Shown here: one piece after another, positions 41,717 to 53,124 of the stretch | Layout: each line of letters starts with the position of its first letter | Position numbering within the stretch: the first letter of the stretch is position 1 | NCBI GenBank assembly: GCA_963971305.1 | Contig: OZ020305.1 | Location: forward strand, 6,605,001-6,669,000 | Length of the DNA stretch: 64,000 nucleotides | DNA from: Arcuatula senhousia | Lineage: Eukaryota; Mollusca; Bivalvia; Mytilida; Mytilidae | Direction: 5' to 3' | The notes under the pieces: generated by a model | Seen by the model: the letters and a program-made list of their open reading frames with translations, nothing else | The model's database searches: none | Told to the model about the DNA's origin: nothing | Program-made: the position numbers and the translations under genes

Positions 41717-43645
41717 ATGGCGACTGGGGGCAGAACAGAAGAACATTTAGATGATTTGCTGAAGTGTAGCATTTGTTTAGAGTCATTCGAAGAGCCGAAA
41801 TATCTACCCTGCCTCCATACCTTTTGTAAGTTGTGTATTCAAACTTATATCTCGACAGCTCTAGAAAAGAAAGACGAGGTGAAATGTCCCGTTTGTAGAA
41901 CGTCAGTGTCATCTTTCCCCGAGACCACGAACTCTGCAGAACATTGGGCAGATAGCCTTCCAAACAACCATTTCATAATTTCTATGCTTGACAAAAAAGA
42001 AATACAACAAGAAGGAAAATTGTTCAACCCCTGCGAATTTAATCTTGCCAAAACAAACGCAGTTTCTTGGTGTGTCGTATGCGAAGAGGCTCTGTGTGAC
42101 CCGTGTAGCAAATGTCACAAGGGTTTGAAGGCAACAGCAAAGCACAAACTAGTATCGATTTCCGATGTCCGAAAAGGTCAAATCGAGTTACAGGGGTCAA
42201 AGGTAATTTACTGCCACATTCACCCAGAAAAGGTCGTTGAGGTCTTTTGTGACGATCACAGCGAGCCGTGCTGCACGTTATGCGCGACACTCTCCCACAG
42301 GAAGTGTGATCACGTGATTTCGATAGACGACGCAGCCAATGACATCAAAGAGAGAACAGAAACGATCGAGCTTGTATCGCGACTTGGTGACGGAGAACAG
42401 TTGCTGGAAGAAGTCATAGAAAACCGACAAGAAAACGAAACAGCAATAGAGTCTGAAGTTGAAGACATCTCAAGTGTTCTCACGAAAACAAGGACAGAAA
42501 TGAACGACCATCTAGACAAAATCGAAAACATGCTCCGCAGCGAATTGGAAGCAACTAAAAAGCAAACACTGATAACTGTTTCAGATGAACTAAATGATTT
42601 CACTAGTTTTCAGAGCAACGTCAGAAACTGGAAGTCTTTGCTGGCTGCCGTCATAAAACACGGATCTGACCTCCAGTGTCTGATAGCTATACACAAGATA
42701 AAGCCACAACTGGATAAATTGGAAACCGACCTTCAGGAAAGTTTAAAGAAGGTCCGAGTAGTCTCCGTTCATTTTCGAAAATCCGAAATTTTGTGTAAAT
42801 TCGAAGAAATTGTTAAATCGTTAGGAGATATTAATACTGAAAATCGAAAATTAAATGTAACTAAAGGAACGATAGGAATCATGAAGACCAATTACCGGAC
42901 TGGGAAGATCAAAGTTATACGGACTGTTCAAGTAGCACCTTCGGGAAGGTCGAGTGGTATATTTGTCGACGACCTTATTGTGTTTGCTGTTTGTAATACC
43001 AAGGTTGTTGCTAAATATAAAGACGATGGTCATTTAATGAAAGAACTTAAACTTCCCAATACACCGATTGACATTGCTGTCGTTGACGGTAAAAAGATAG
43101 CGATATCCGCTCAACAAAACCAAATTTACATGATAGACACAAAAGAAATGACATTACTGAAGACGTTGACTCTCTCTTGTATTTCTGTGTATGGACTTTG
43201 TACCTTTAATGCCAATCTATTTATCGTTGCTCATAATTCTACTTTAACATGGGTTGATCAGTCCACAGGAAATGCGACAACATCTCTAACTTCTAGTGGA
43301 CAGTCTTATTTGGTATCGACATCTGGTAACAATGACTATATATACGGAGAAGGAAACAATTCTGTATCTTATGTTGTCAATGGCACCAAAAAGTTCACAT
43401 ACACAAACAATAAGCTTTATGCTCCTCGAGGTATTGGGATAGATGAAGAGAAGAACTTCTATATTGCTGGATATTACTCTGAAAATATCCACCAAATAAC
43501 TGACTCTGGCGAATTAATTAGAATAATTTCTGCCGAAGAAGTTGGTGTTGTCCAACCATGGACTGTTAGGTTTAAACCAGGAACAAACCGGTTTGTAGTG
43601 ACCTGTTTACACTCTAGAAAGGCGACAGTATGTGAAATAGAATAA
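41717..43645 (+). CDS. TRIM copy 3: intact RING/B-box/coiled-coil/NHL-like protein, 642 residues
   Basis: Single exon, start ATG in AAAATGGCGAC. The RING C3HC4 is C17, C20, C32, H34, C37, C40, C57, C60 (CSIC...PCLHTFCKLC...CPVC). B-box 1 spans about 103-143 (C106, C119, C122, C127, C130, H134, H143), but its first ligand is F103 instead of the cysteine present in copies 1 and 2. B-box 2 is complete: C166, H169, C178, H181, C186, C189, H194, H199. A coiled coil covers about 205-370. From about 400 to 642 are beta-propeller repeats of NHL-like character, for example APRGIGIDEEKNFYIAGYYS. Such TRIM proteins are E3 ubiquitin ligases whose propeller binds targets; many mollusc TRIMs of this layout are expanded and immune-linked. 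The catalytic RING looks intact. A polyadenylation signal follows at 43,717. It is the only copy of the three with an open full-length frame. Confidence 0.9.
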   Translation: MATGGRTEEHLDDLLKCSICLESFEEPKYLPCLHTFCKLCIQTYISTALEKKDEVKCPVCRTSVSSFPETTNSAEHWADSLPNNHFIISMLDKKEIQQEGKLFNPCEFNLAKTNAVSWCVVCEEALCDPCSKCHKGLKATAKHKLVSISDVRKGQIELQGSKVIYCHIHPEKVVEVFCDDHSEPCCTLCATLSHRKCDHVISIDDAANDIKERTETIELVSRLGDGEQLLEEVIENRQENETAIESEVEDISSVLTKTRTEMNDHLDKIENMLRSELEATKKQTLITVSDELNDFTSFQSNVRNWKSLLAAVIKHGSDLQCLIAIHKIKPQLDKLETDLQESLKKVRVVSVHFRKSEILCKFEEIVKSLGDINTENRKLNVTKGTIGIMKTNYRTGKIKVIRTVQVAPSGRSSGIFVDDLIVFAVCNTKVVAKYKDDGHLMKELKLPNTPIDIAVVDGKKIAISAQQNQIYMIDTKEMTLLKTLTLSCISVYGLCTFNANLFIVAHNSTLTWVDQSTGNATTSLTSSGQSYLVSTSGNNDYIYGEGNNSVSYVVNGTKKFTYTNNKLYAPRGIGIDEEKNFYIAGYYSENIHQITDSGELIRIISAEEVGVVQPWTVRFKPGTNRFVVTCLHSRKATVCEIE

Positions 43646-43716
43646 CACATTGCAATTTTGTGCATTAATAAATGCTGCGATTTAAAATGTTTATATTGTG
43701 AGTTTGTATCACGTAT

Positions 43717-43722
43717 AATAAA
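43717..43722 (+). terminator. Polyadenylation signal, TRIM copy 3
   Basis: AATAAA about 70 bases after the stop, in the block conserved after all three copies. Confidence 0.6.
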
Positions 43723-43876
43723 AGTTTCATGGTTTATTGGAGTAATTTTATGAAATTACACGTATAATTTGTATATGTAGATGGAGCTTGGGTGTTTGAC
43801 TATCTCTCATCTCACCAAAGCTGTTCTAGCAAAAAGGTTTACCAAGTAGGAGTATGGTTTAGAGAAACAGATCATG

Positions 43877-46293
43877 GTTTAGGCAGTAACCATTTGAAAT
43901 TCTGGCGGGTATGGATTTTATCCCCTCGACAATTTATTTTTTTCAAAATTTTTCGAAGACGATAGGTTTTTTGAAAACATTTTTTTTATTCGCAATTTTG
44001 TTTATGCTGGCGTCACACTATCCCGATTTAGACCCCGATGGAAACACGATTATGGATTTTTTCAAAATCGGGAGTGATCGTATTCAAATCGCGCTATTCG
44101 TGTTGCCATCTTTTACCATCTTAGCACCATCGGCGGAGATATTCCAACTTCGGGAGCAACTTCGTAATGCCTTCCTAATTTTTTAACATGTTAAAAAACT
44201 CCCGAAGGTTCGTGCGAAGGTCCTTGTTCGTGTTGTATTCGTTAATCCATCCTTTCTATCGTAATGCCTTCGTGAAAGCATCTTCTAATTTCGTGTTGCC
44301 TTCTAAGTGTCGTCGGTTTCATTTATCTTACGATGGCGGCACGAATGAAACGAGAAGCTCTCCAAAGGTGGTGCGAAGGAAACACGGCGTCGCGAAGACC
44401 TCGCTTTGTATTCGTATATCCGTCGTAACTAATGTAATGGCATAGAGTAATGGCACGGAGATGGAAACACGGCACTGGTCAAAGCAGTACGATTTCTGAA
44501 GTAAAAAATATCAAACGTGTCAAAAGTGCCTTATATGGAAATTTATTAATCAATTTCAGTTAGGGGCGTGGTACAATGAATCGTCGAGAAAAAGAAAAGT
44601 TAGTACATGTGGCTCTGTTTTTTTCTCATAATTAACATGCAGCAGGAGGAAAACTTACAAGACAGCAGCTTATGATACAAATTAATGTCCTCATTAATTC
44701 TCTATTCATAATTGTTTAGTTTCGAAAAATTGATAAAGGAAATAAAAAAAAAGAAACTAGAATGATCAGTCTCAAAAGTACAAAAAGAAAAGAAAAAACA
44801 AGGCGAAGACGGTCTGGATCTAAAATCTTCTCACGCTTTTCTTTTTGTCCTACTCTTCCAGCCAGGGGCTTCCAGCTAGGCCTTTGTGGCGCACCTTTTG
44901 ATACTTAAATTTCAATATCAGAAATAAAGGTTTAAACTTTTTAGACTTACTTTAGTTTTAATTAGTCCTCTACCGACAAAAGCCGAAGGAGACTTTAGGT
45001 TTGCACTCCGTCTGTCCGTTTGTGTCTGTCCGGCCCGGTCGTCCCGCCGTCACAATAACTTTTTCGCTCTATTTTAAAAACCTTATATATAGATATTGAA
45101 CTTCAAACTGATTTTTGGAATGTGAGTCTTACCATGATGAGTAAAAAATCAAGTTAACGTGTTGTTCCGGTCTGCAAATTTTTACAGAAGTTATGACCCT
45201 TTGACCTTTTTGAAATTCACAGAAATTTCAGTTTCCCACACCTTTTTTTCTAAAACCTTATAGTTATTTAACTGCTTTCTCTATGCACTGTATGCAAGCC
45301 CACCATTACGGGTTACAGATCAAGTTTACGTTCCGTTTCGGTCCACAAATCATGGTTTACGGGACCTGAGGACGTATTGTAAGGTGGACACGTTTTGTTC
45401 AAGAATCGTTCGCAACAGCTAAATTTATTCACTTTATGTAAAAAGAAATACGAAAGCCCATTGGGCTCATTTTGGTTATCTAAAAATTATTTTTTCGCGT
45501 TATAAGTTTCGCGCTTTTATCAATTTTTCCGTAATAACACGCTACTAACCCTCAATAACGCGATACTTTCGCGTTATAACGGGTTACTCGCGTAACTTTC
45601 GTAGACTTTGGTAGAGCTTAACAAATCAAGTAACATAATTTTTCTTTGCTATCTTCAGTTTCTACATATTAAATTTAGAATTATCTACTCTTATCGGTCC
45701 ACATCAGGAACATGCAGAGGGGTATACTTAGAGAGTCCTAGTTTTATATTTTATCCGGCATATATAACAATTATAAGAGCAACGAACAAATTGTAGACTG
45801 AACTAGCTGTAATTTTATTGCAAAACGCGTTATTACATTTCATACTTTATATCGCATTATTACATTTCATACTTCGTATACCCATCTTGATGTATCGTAG
45901 ACCCATCGTATGCTAAACACAACGTCATACAGCCATCGTATAACTTCGTGTCTCCCTCGGGTGTAATTCTCGATAACATCGTAACAACTTCATAATCGGT
46001 TCGCAGCTATTCGTATGTGCTACTTTTCCGATCGCTTAGCCATCGGTTCTAATCGTATACCCTTCGGTTTTGATTTTGATTTTGAGCAAGTTCGGGAATA
46101 ACTTCGCACGAAGTTGAAATTTTCACATTCGTGTGTCCATCGTATGTCAAAATCGGGACAGTGTGACGCCAGCATTACGCTGTGTAGCCCAGGCTTACCA
46201 AAACAATTTATTTTTTTCCAAAAAAATTGAAAACAATTTTTTTGTCAAAAAATTCCATACCCCCCCCAGGAATTTCAAATGGTTGCTGCCTTA
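43877..46293. mobile_element. MITE in the 3' flank of TRIM copy 3, split by the transposon at 44,005
   Basis: The left part (AGGCAGTAACCATTTGAAAT to TTTTGTTTA) and the right part (ACGCTGTGTAGCCCAGGCTT to TTCAAATGGTTGCTGCCT) are the two halves of the element seen whole at 30,077 and 37,636. Confidence 0.75.
44005..46175. mobile_element. 2.17-kb inverted-repeat DNA transposon, copy B
   Basis: The ends TGCTGGCGTCACACTATCCC and GGACAGTGTGACGCCAGCA match copy A, in inverted orientation: the left end of B (CGTGTTGCCATCTTTTACCA) is the complement of the right end of A. Internal blocks with GCGTTATAACGGGTTAC and CGAAAGCCCATTGGGCT are also shared. Comparison with 37,747 gives the pre-insertion site TTGTTTACGCTG, so a TA (or TTA) was duplicated. 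No transposase was found. Confidence 0.75.
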
Positions 46294-47797
46294 GGAATCA
46301 GAGTACAATAATGTTGTAGAAGCAAAGATTATCAACAATAGAAAAGATAAAGAGGTGAGGAATAAGTTTACGCGACACGACACAACCTACAATATTAACG
46401 ACTATTTAAAACATCCAAAATGAAAAACAGCCAGCAGCCTTCAATGTGACCAGAGCTCTGAGAGTATTGGAAAACAATACATAGTCCGCTACTGGCCCGG
46501 TAATGCAATGTTCAAATGCCTATGGTAAAACATTTTATGATTCTGTTAAAAGATAGTGAAACAAAACAAAACAAACTTGTTCAGTTCGTTATCTACACAT
46601 GCGTTAAAATAAGGTGCCGAAAACTGAAATTTCAGTCATTTGCCAAAGTTCAAATGGCTGTAAAACTTGTAAAAATTTGCAGACCGAAAAGATGTAACTC
46701 ATCATGGCATACTAACATACAAAAAAATCAGGTCATTATCTACAAGCGTTAAAAAAGTTTGGGAAACTGAAATTTCAATAAATAAAGTTCAAAGGGCCAT
46801 ATATTTTTTTTATATAATCTGAGGACCGGAACAAAACGTGGACTTGATCTGCAACTCATCATGACAGACTTGCATTTAAAAACTCCGGTCATTATCTACA
46901 AGCGTTTAGAAAAAATGTGCAGAAAACAGTTAGTTTCTCTGTGAATTTTCAAATTTCTCTTTTAGCCTTTTAGATATAATTTCACTCTACTATTGTGGGT
47001 CCGTATTGCTGGTGTTTGTTTATAAGTTGTGTTGTTTATTACCTACGTCGCAAAAAGGAAATGTCACCCCGTCCGTCTGTTTGTCCACCCAAAAATAAAC
47101 CAAATCTCTTAAACTTTTTTACCTTTTGATATGCTATTCAACTCATGGTTATCTAAACAAAAAATCCATCTCCTATGCATATACTCCGTATCACTATGTT
47201 TCTATAATGAAAATAAGATTCTGTAAGGAAAATTGATAAAAAAAAAATATGTACCTCACCTTTTGAACTGTTACAGATCAATTCTCGTATCCACCATAAC
47301 CATAACTAAATGGATTCATCAACGTTGATATTCACAGACACGATAAAAAAAAACATCTTAACCAATCCATACGGTGAAAGAAGCAGAGGTACCAACTGGC
47401 GGGGCATCCGAATGTCAAAGTCCGAAAGGGCAGAAACAAACTGACAAGTAAACACAAACAAGGACAGGACGTAAAACAGACAACATATAAAAAAAAACAT
47501 ATGAAAGCTCGTCCCCAAGAGAAGGGTATCACAAGGGCGGAATAATCTCAAAGAAAAAATGTCAGACAAAAAAATATCCGGAGAGATGTGGTGATCCAGG
47601 GTAGATAGAAATATTCTAACTCCCAACAAAGTACAAAACGCTGTTGTTTTATTTTTTTTTCAATCAGGTCAAAACTATGCATAGACTCGTGTGACTCTAT
47701 AAACAGCAGAGCAGTGAAAGAAGATGTTCAAATTGTAGACATATAAACAACAAATAGTATTTTACACTTATAATAATATTATAATGCACTACTTTTT
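46176..47797 (+). repeat. 3' part of TRIM unit 3
   Basis: It is collinear with 37,790-40,860 of unit 2, minus the unit-2 insertions. It carries an R2 block at 47,378-47,490. No gene is seen; the minus-strand frames at 47,306 and 47,332 are readings of R2 and parallel those in unit 2. Confidence 0.65.
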
Positions 47798-48985
47798 AGC
47801 TCACCTGGCCAAAGGCCATGTGAGCTTTTTGCCATCACTTGGCGTCCGTCGTCGTCGTCCGTCGTCGTCCATCGTCGTCGTCGTTAACTTTTCTTCAAAC
47901 TTCTTCTCCTCTGAAACGGCTGCACAGATTCAAACCAAATTTGGTCTGGTGGTACTTTAGGGTATCCCCCCACATAACTGATGTGGGGATTTTTGATTCG
48001 TCAAAAAACATGGCCGCCGTTGCTAAAAATAGACCAGGGGGGTCAGACTACTGTTTTTGGCTTGTAAATCAAAAAGTATAAGAGATAGATGAAATCTGAT
48101 GCCACCATAGTGCTTCAGCATCAAAAGTTCTACAAAAGTCTCCATTTGGTCCAAGTTGTCAGATGACCCCTTATAGGGGTTACAGCCCCTTAAAGGTGAA
48201 AAATAGCGTTTTTTCATGTTTTTGCCCTATAGTATGAAAACCATTACAGATAGAGAAATGCTGTTGCTTGCTTAAATGTTCAGCTCATTCAGCTCTACAA
48301 AAGTCTCCATAGGGTCAAAGTTGTCAGATGACCCCTTATAGGGGTTACGGCCCTTAAAGTAATGTTTTTTTTTATGTTTTTGGCCTATGGAATGAAAACT
48401 ATTGCAGATAGAGAGAAGCTGTTGCTTGCTTAAATGTTCAGCTCATTTAGCTCTACAAAAGTTTCCATAGGGTCGAAGTTGTCAGATGACCCTATATAGG
48501 GGTTACGGCCCCTAAAGTAATGTTTTTTTCATGTTTTTTGGCCTATGGAAGGAAAACTATTGCAGATAGAGAGAAGCTGTTGCTTGTTTAAATGTTCAGC
48601 TAATTTAGCTGTACAAAAGTCTCATAGGGTCGAAGTTGTCAGATAACCCCTTACAGGGGTTACGGCCCTTAAAATGATGTTTTTTCATGTTTATTGCCTA
48701 TAGAAAGAAAACTATAGCAGATAGAGAAAAGCTGTTGCTTGCTTAAATGTTTAGCACATAAAGCTCTACAAAAGTCTCCATATGGTCAAAGTTGTCAGAT
48801 GACCCCTTATAGGGGTTACGGCCCCTAAAATAACAGTTTTTCGTGTTTTTGGCCTATAGAATGAAAACTATAGTAGATAAAGAAAAACTGTTGCTTGCTT
48901 AAATGTTCAGCTCATTTAGCTCTACAAAATATAGGGTTGACATCAAGACCAGGTGAGCGATTTAGGCTCCTGGGAGCCTCTTGTT
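47798..48985 (+). mobile_element. 1.19-kb element with ~160-bp core tandem repeats (bivalve 'pearl'/Helentron-like type)
   Basis: It starts AGCTCACCTGGCCAAAGGCC, followed by a (CGTCGT)n-like tract (47,840-47,885). It then has five to six tandem units of about 155-165 bp with GTTGTCAGATGACCCCTTAT, GGGGTTACGGCCC and GCTGTTGCTTGCTTAAATG; this block starts near 48,158, 48,323, 48,481, 48,639 and 48,794. The right end has CCAGGTGAGC (complement of the left GCTCACCTGG), then a hairpin AGGCTCCTGGGAGCCT and CTTGTT. The site is empty in unit 2 (40,855). Tandem core repeats with short inverted motifs and a 3' hairpin fit the bivalve pearl-type and Helentron-derived non-autonomous elements. Confidence 0.7.
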
Positions 48986-50840
48986 ATTTTCCCGTGTAGT
49001 TAATTCTTTTGAATGTATGTATAATCAGCCATGATATAGGTCGAGGGTTAATACAGCATGTGATGCAGATTTTGCCATGTAATGTTCATTATATCATAAA
49101 GAATAAAATGTTGATATTTTGTAGGGGTGCTATACAGGGTATGCGATATAGGGTAAGGGGTGAGAGGTGCGATATAGGGGGTGCAATATAGGATATTCGC
49201 TTTGTCTTATAATGCACATAAAAAAGACTATATAAAATACTTAATAAATATATGATATATCTCAATGCCATTTTGATTAAACAAATATTATAGACGTTAT
49301 GGGACTTTATTGACTTAATTCTTTTTAGGTCATAGGACACACCTCCTCTAAGACCCCTAACGGATTTTGATCAAATTTTGGAAAATTCTTTGTTATGATA
49401 TGATGCCATTTTGATTCGTCAAATTTGATTTTAGTTCCAATTTAATGCAGCGGGGGGGGGGGGGCGCATTGGCTATACGTGTAGCAATCTTGTTTTTATT
49501 TAAGTATAAGATATACTTGAGCCTTCAATTCAGTTTAAACCTTTTTTAAGTTCAGAACAATCGGGATATCCAATATTAATAAAATCCAAAAATTAATTGC
49601 AGTTTAAAGTGTATTTTTTTGTTGCATGATAGATTTTCGCATACCGCGGTATATAGAATAAAGAATCGATGTTGCGCTTAGACTAGTCTTTTTTGGACTT
49701 TGGTCCCTTGGTGCATTATATCATGTATAAAAATCATTAACTATTAGAGCATATTAATGACTTTTCATTGTTTTCCTGATGCTGTTAACTAATTTTGGAG
49801 AATGGAAAACGTATTGGAATTTATTTAAGACCATTTAAGTCTTCTCAGTTTAATCTTTAATGTTTGTGCATGATGACACAAGTCGTGTTTGAACTATAAG
49901 TCCATTAACACAGGGTGGGAACAGAAATTGTATAGTTTCCGGAAGCGCCGTTCTGATGACAAGCAAAAGGTAGCGCCATGTTCAAATCCCACGCACTCGT
50001 TAATAAAAATACTTCTAAATAAGTAAAAACACAATAACGTTCCAGCATTGCCATCAATAAAGTGCACAAATAAGCTTTATGTAGTAACGAGTATCTGTTT
50101 TTAATGCGTTTTATCCGTATGTCCGCGTTTAAGCATGGAATTTTTAACAAAAATGGTAGCTCGAACATCTCAAAAAGACTAGACCATCTTCTCTTATCGA
50201 TTGTTTTTAAAGTAAATACACATTGAACATATGTTAAATTGTAGTTTTTGTAGCCTCTTGATATTGAACATTAAAAATCAAATGCATTTATAAAGCAGAT
50301 ATCCATTATTTAGTGATAATCTTCGATTTTGTCTCTAAATCTTGAAATCAAAAGTGAACGGGTAGCGTCAAGGCAAGAAAAAATGTATGAACAGGTAGCG
50401 CATAAATTAACAGTTTTCTTTTTGGGGTAAAAAATAAAATATTACCTCTCTTATTTCTCATCACAAGTCGCTGTAGATAGGAATATACATAAAAATCCTT
50501 TGATGTAACTGAACGTTTGGTAACTCTCTTCATGACTTTGTGGCATTAAGTTGTACATCTAATTCCGAGTATTTAAGACCTCGTCCATAATTTTCTAAGC
50601 CTTATGAGATACCCCCCATTTTCCCTGTCATTATGTGCCCTTGTTCGAAATGATATTGTGTCTTTGATTTGAGTTGGGTGTTTTTTTCAGTTGTCTTTGG
50701 TGTGTTCACATTTAGAATACAAATAAATCCTTTTCTTTTAGCTTGCACAGCTCGTCTTAGATCGCTTGATGTATTTCCATACAGACTTTACACGATATTT
50801 TTTCCAATCAAGGAGTTAAGTGCTAGTAGTAATACTTAAA
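48986..50840. other. End of TRIM unit 3 and intergenic sequence; no gene seen
   Basis: Homology to unit 2 continues to about 49,910 (GATGACACAAGTCGTGTTTG, compare 41,475). In unit 2 the next TRIM gene follows about 220 bases later; here none does. An imperfect GCGATATAGGG repeat lies at 49,128-49,195 and a poly-G run at 49,451-49,464. The minus-strand frames at 49,905 and 50,348 lack support. Confidence 0.5.
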
Positions 50841-51541
50841 AGCTAACCTGACTAAAGTCCATGCGAACTTATAACTACCATCACTTTGCGTCCGTCGTCT
50901 GTCGTCGTCAGTCACCTGCTACCAATTAAAAAAAAAATCTTCTCAGAAACCACCGACCGAATTTAACTGCAGGAATGATACTTGACATGTTGGCAACAAC
51001 GATCCTCAGTTTGAAATGCTATTATGGATAGAAAAAAAGAAGGATCTTCGGCTGTTTAAAATCACAAGCTTTACAAAAGTCTTTATTGGGTCGATGTTGT
51101 CAGATGACCCTTATAGGGGTAATGGGCCTATAAAGGTAAAAAATTGCGTTTTTTCATGTTTTTGTCTCGTAGAATGAAATCTTTTAATTATGAAGAAAAA
51201 CTGTGACTTGTTTAATCCTTCAGCTTACTTTAAAATCTAAAAACGTCTCTATTGCATGGACAAAAATTGTCAAATGAATGACCCGCATCTTCGGAAACCC
51301 AGCTTACTCACTCTTCACCCTGTGACATTTGATTTGATTTTGTTAGTTTTGCGTTCAGTATCTGTAAAAGAAATGTAACGCGAACAGTCAGAAGGCTCGA
51401 TACAAAACAATCAAAAACTAGGTATCCCAGGGGTGATGAATGAGTAAGCGAGTGAAGAACTCCTAGGTTTCCGATGATGGATGACCCATATAGGGCCCGT
51501 ATGACCAGGTGAGCGATTCAGGCTCATAAGAGCCTCTTGTT
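50841..51541 (+). mobile_element. Second copy of the pearl/Helentron-like element, degenerate, with a nested MITE
   Basis: It starts AGCTAACCTGACTAAAGTCC, has the CGTCCGTCGTC tract, one core unit (GTTGTCAGATGACCCTTATA) and the right end GACCAGGTGAGCGATTCAGG with CTCATAAGAGCCTCTTGTT. At about 51,287-51,480 a foreign block with inverted ends (CATCTTCGGAAACCCAG... and ...TAGGTTTCCGATGATG) is nested. Confidence 0.6.
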
Positions 51542-51690
51542 CATGTTTTTGTTCTATAGAATGAAAACTATGGAAGACAAAGAAGGGCTATAATTTCCTT
51601 AAACCTTCCGTCTAATTAAGGCTCTAACAAGTCTTTAGTGGGCCCTGAGGACCAGGTGAGTGATTCAGGTTCCTGATAGCCTTTATTTTT
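51542..51690 (+). mobile_element. Third, truncated fragment of the same element
   Basis: A core-repeat piece (AGAATGAAAACTATGGAAGA) followed by GACCAGGTGAGTGATTCAGG and TTCCTGATAGCC, the right-end motif of the family. Confidence 0.5.
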
Positions 51691-52660
51691 CAATAAAAAA
51701 AGCGCCCTAAAAAATGGTAACTTGGTATTTGCTGTATAGGACACCTGTCATGTGACCAAAAACAGTTAAAAATGCAAAAATCAAGTGCAAATGTAACAAA
51801 TACATTGAAACTTGTGTTAAATAGTTTCATCTAATAAAACTTAATCAAAATAAATTAATTTAAATTCAAATAAAAAAACATTCCTTCATCAATATTTTTT
51901 CAAGTAAAACAAGGGAGATAATCCACTTGAAAAAATGACAAAAAAATTACAAAGAAGAAAAGTAAGCTGGTGACCCCCAGTTTTTATTAATTTATTTCAA
52001 AATATATTGTATTTCATTGATTTTTATCAAACTATAATAAAAATAAAATTTAAATTCGTGGATTTTTTTTCTACGACGAGATTTTATGCAAATTATTTGG
52101 CCTTTCCAATACAATCTATAGTCATTTGGAAAAAAACTTTGAGTCTAAATTTTAGGAAAACAAGCCTCTGGAAAGGGAGTTCAATATTTTACATAAGATA
52201 AAGTATATACTTAATACTAATATATAAAAAAATGGACATTTTAAATTCAGCATTGTTTTTGGGGTCAGGTGTCCTCGCTAACCTTAAGTGGCATATCTAT
52301 AGAGCTGCCTCGTCTGTTCGAACCCCATATTAATATAAATTTTATTACTTTCGTCATGATTTTCGGCAACCTAGATGGTTAATTCTTTTTATGTATCTGC
52401 CCCTGATTAGCATTTTTTGTTTGTTTAAATACTGATGCAACGGAAATACAATGATATTAATAAAAGTTCTTGCAGATATATTAGTACCTTACGTACAATG
52501 CCTGTTTTCTTGTCGTGACCACTGTTACTTTTAAAACTGCTGACTTTTTTTATAACGGTTGACTTGTGGAGGTTGTATGGTGCACATCTATGCTTAATAC
52601 CGGTACCTCAATATTATCTAGACGTAAAATCTGCTTTCTTTGCGTAAAATAATTTTTATA
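51691..52660. other. Intergenic AT-rich sequence; no gene seen
   Basis: No supported coding segment. TGTTCGAACCCC near 52,316 resembles a tRNA B box, but no tRNA can be folded around it. Confidence 0.35.
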
Positions 52661-53045
52661 CCCTCACTCGCAAGCTAGGGAGCAGACTATATTGCATTTA
52701 CCTTGTTCATCCGTTACAAATTTTCGTAACATATTTCTCGACTTCCACTGAAGGGTTTGGTTTCAAATTTGGTACGGAGCTTCAGATTTGTATGTGCCTC
52801 CCCCTTTCAGGACAGTTGCACATCTACTTCCTCTTTTCTGAGCCGACTTGGACATTTTAAGGGTAAAAAAGTAGAAAATGTTTCGTGACAGATTTCTCCA
52901 CTTCTAATAAATGGCTTGATTCACAATTTGGCACACAGCCTTATATGTTATAACGCCACCCCCCTTTTTTCAGGTCAGTCGGGCATCTACTATTTGTTTT
53001 CTGAATGATTGAGTGGCGGTAAATCCTTACCACAACTTTTGTTAT
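52661..53045. repeat. Two diverged tandem units of about 150 bp
   Basis: TTTCGTAACATATTTCTCGA...GGTTTCAAATTTGG and TTTCGTGACAGATTTCTCCA...GATTCACAATTTGG are two units. Each is followed by CAGGACAG or CAGGTCAG, CATCTACT and TTTTCTGA blocks. Confidence 0.5.
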
Positions 53046-53124
53046 GAACTATCTTCCCTAAAATACAGTAAAAAAAGTCAGCATTGAATTGGGAGCATAA
53101 ACCAAAATATCGAACTAGGGAACA

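Noticed and set aside
28479..42603. Antisense open frames of 60-97 codons inside the TRIM genes
   Set aside because: They are shadows of the conserved sense frame and occur at the same positions in all copies for that reason.
47839..48081. 80-codon frame starting MASVVVVRRRPSSSS
   Set aside because: It translates the CGTCGT tract and the first core unit of the tandem-repeat element.
49905..50533. Minus-strand frames of 87 and 61 codons
   Set aside because: They show no domain or supported splice context; the first looks like a dispersed repeat reading and the second has only a weak donor.
52265..52330. tRNA gene suggested by TGTTCGAACCCC
   Set aside because: The B box matches, but no A box or cloverleaf can be placed at the right distance.
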